Origin: Promethearchaeota archaeon
GTDB lineage: Archaea; Asgardarchaeota; Lokiarchaeia; Sigyniarchaeales; SOKP01
Length of the DNA: 8,364 bases
Assembly: GCA_019057355.1 (NCBI GenBank)
Contig: DXJM01000291.1
Coordinates: forward strand, 1-8,364
Direction: 5' to 3'
Below are positions 7,385 to 8,364 of this stretch, one piece after another; position 1 is the first letter of the stretch, and each line of letters opens with the position of its first letter. The notes beneath the pieces were generated by a model. It had not been told where the DNA came from, searched no databases, and worked only from the letters and a program-made list of their open reading frames with translations. Both the position numbers and the translations under genes were made by a program.

Positions 7385-7390
7385 CCCCTT
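7385..7390 (-). promoter_or_regulatory. Ribosome binding site that supports the TTG start of the barrel gene
   Basis: On the minus strand TAAGGGG precedes the TTG at 7377-7379 with five bases between the last G and the TTG. It differs from TAAGGAG at one base. No comparable purine run precedes the in-frame ATG at 7332-7334, so the TTG start is preferred, giving an unusually long n-region of about 32 residues before the signal hydrophobic core. Confidence 0.55.
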
Positions 7391-7399
7391 AGTTAACCT

Positions 7400-8364
7400 T
7401 CATGCTTTTTTCTCTAACAAATAAACCTCTATACCCTTGTACTTTTTGTGATCCACTGAATTATATGATTCAACTAATGTCCTAATGATGAGATCTTCTC
7501 TATCTATACTGTGAGATAATATAAACCAAACTCTATTATAGTCTTTCACAGCTTTCATCAATTTCTTTTTGTCCATTTTAAGGGCACCATAACCCGTTCT
7601 CTCTTCTGGAAATTGCTTTTTGACTAAGTCTGTCCTTTCCGAGTAATAATCGAAGACAAAATCTTGACAATATCCAGCATGAAAGAGAAGCAAATCTCCA
7701 TTTTTGGCATTCGCTTCTACATAATTCGCGACCTCTCTCCATTGTTCCTTATGGCTTGTTGAGTAATAGTTCCAAATGTTCATTAAGGATAAGGCGACGA
7801 CTACACTGATTATGATTGGCTTAACATATTTATACTTTATTCTGCATATCCCGCTGGCTACTAACAAATAAAAAGCTAAAGAGCCCACAATTGAATATTT
7901 ATTTGAATAAATTGGTGTTGATAACCGAGAAATGACAAATGGCAGAATTATAGGGGTGAATAACCATATCAACAATAAATAATTCGTGTTAGCATTGAGA
8001 AAGCTTATTTTCCAGCGATGATTTTCAATAGACTCAAAAATATTTTTCTTATCGATTTTACCTCTAATTTTTTCATACGTTATTATTGAAAGAGACGATA
8101 ATATCAAAAAAAGCACCATGAGAAAACCAGATCCCGAATATACTGTAAAAGTGCCAATTATTGAGATAAATGAGGGAGAAGGTAGCCAAAAGCCTCCCTG
8201 GACAATTTTTGCTCGGCTCATAAAAATCTTAATCCATGGAAGAAATGAAATGATTAATATAGATTGGATTAAAATCCATTTTTTCAGGTTAAGTTTATAA
8301 GCGTCCTTCGAAAATAAAAATAATGTAAATAAATATATATTTTGAGATATTATTATAAATAACC
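7400..8364 (-). CDS. GT39-like polytopic membrane glycosyltransferase, C-terminal part (5' end beyond window)
   Basis: The frame is open from the right edge to a TGA at 7400-7402, giving about 320 visible residues. The ATG at 8219-8221 is internal, because 47 further codons without a stop lie upstream and encode two more hydrophobic segments. About six membrane segments are visible, followed by a soluble tail of about 120 residues. The tail begins with KEQWREVANYVE and has the GDLLLFHAG and YY elements common in the C-terminal domain of GT39/ArnT/PMT-like transferases. The FWLPSP stretch after the second visible segment also fits that group. Such proteins transfer a sugar from a polyprenyl-phosphate donor on the periplasmic face of the inner membrane. 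The catalytic N-terminal loop, with its acidic residues, is outside the window, so the substrate cannot be judged. The next gene starts 20 bases downstream, which implies co-transcription with the barrel gene. Family assignment is by overall pattern; a related polytopic membrane protein remains possible. Confidence 0.72.
   Translation of the reverse strand, partial: LFIIISQNIYLFTLFLFSKDAYKLNLKKWILIQSILIISFLPWIKIFMSRAKIVQGGFWLPSPSFISIIGTFTVYSGSGFLMVLFLILSSLSIITYEKIRGKIDKKNIFESIENHRWKISFLNANTNYLLLIWLFTPIILPFVISRLSTPIYSNKYSIVGSLAFYLLVASGICRIKYKYVKPIIISVVVALSLMNIWNYYSTSHKEQWREVANYVEANAKNGDLLLFHAGYCQDFVFDYYSERTDLVKKQFPEERTGYGALKMDKKKLMKAVKDYNRVWFILSHSIDREDLIIRTLVESYNSVDHKKYKGIEVYLLEKKA

Noticed and set aside
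7400..8221. ATG at 8219-8221 as the true start of the GT39-like gene
   Set aside because: The frame continues upstream without a stop to the window edge and encodes further membrane helices, so the gene is truncated by the window.
8118..8300. Plus-strand open frame of 60 codons
   Set aside because: It lies antisense to the GT39-like gene, whose frame is open to the edge with clear membrane segments.

Overview
This is a minus-strand stretch of an AT-rich genome that carries part of a surface or exopolysaccharide assembly and export locus. An outer-membrane beta-barrel gene sits beside a Wzc-type tyrosine autokinase, so the host must be a diderm (Gram-negative) bacterium. The combination of GT39 protein, BBP2_2-like barrel, Wzc-type kinase, O-antigen-ligase-like protein and TPR protein resembles loci of deltaproteobacterial, acidobacterial or candidate-phylum lineages. 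I cannot name a species from the sequence.

All five supported genes read right to left and form two transcription units. The first enters from the right edge. It holds the 3' part of a GT39-like membrane glycosyltransferase (7400-8364, start outside the window), a 454-residue outer-membrane barrel with a TTG start (6015-7379), and a full-length 764-residue Wzz/Wzc-type co-polymerase with a cytoplasmic BY-kinase domain (3645-5939). It ends in two back-to-back intrinsic terminators (3518-3571). The second unit starts from a near-consensus sigma-70-type promoter (3463-3492). It holds an O-antigen ligase/Wzy-like polymerase (1964-3436) and a membrane-anchored TPR protein with a beta-rich C-terminus (193-1905). 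The last 192 bases on the left hold possible weak terminators and only ambiguous edge reading frames.

The genes fit a Wzx/Wzy-type pathway. The GT39 protein would transfer sugar from a lipid-linked donor on the periplasmic side. The O-antigen-ligase-like protein would polymerise or ligate the repeat units. The Wzc protein would control chain length and export through its oligomerisation and tyrosine phosphorylation cycle. The barrel would provide the outer-membrane exit, and the TPR protein could be a periplasmic scaffold. No flippase (Wzx), OPX/Wza protein, priming transferase, cytoplasmic glycosyltransferase or tyrosine phosphatase lies in the window, so the locus must continue elsewhere. 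I see no CRISPR array, tRNA, rRNA, IS element or clearly new type of system. The most interesting points are the Arg-lined barrel as a candidate Wzp-type export porin, the unassigned TPR plus beta-domain protein, and an extra tyrosine cluster in the kinase linker.
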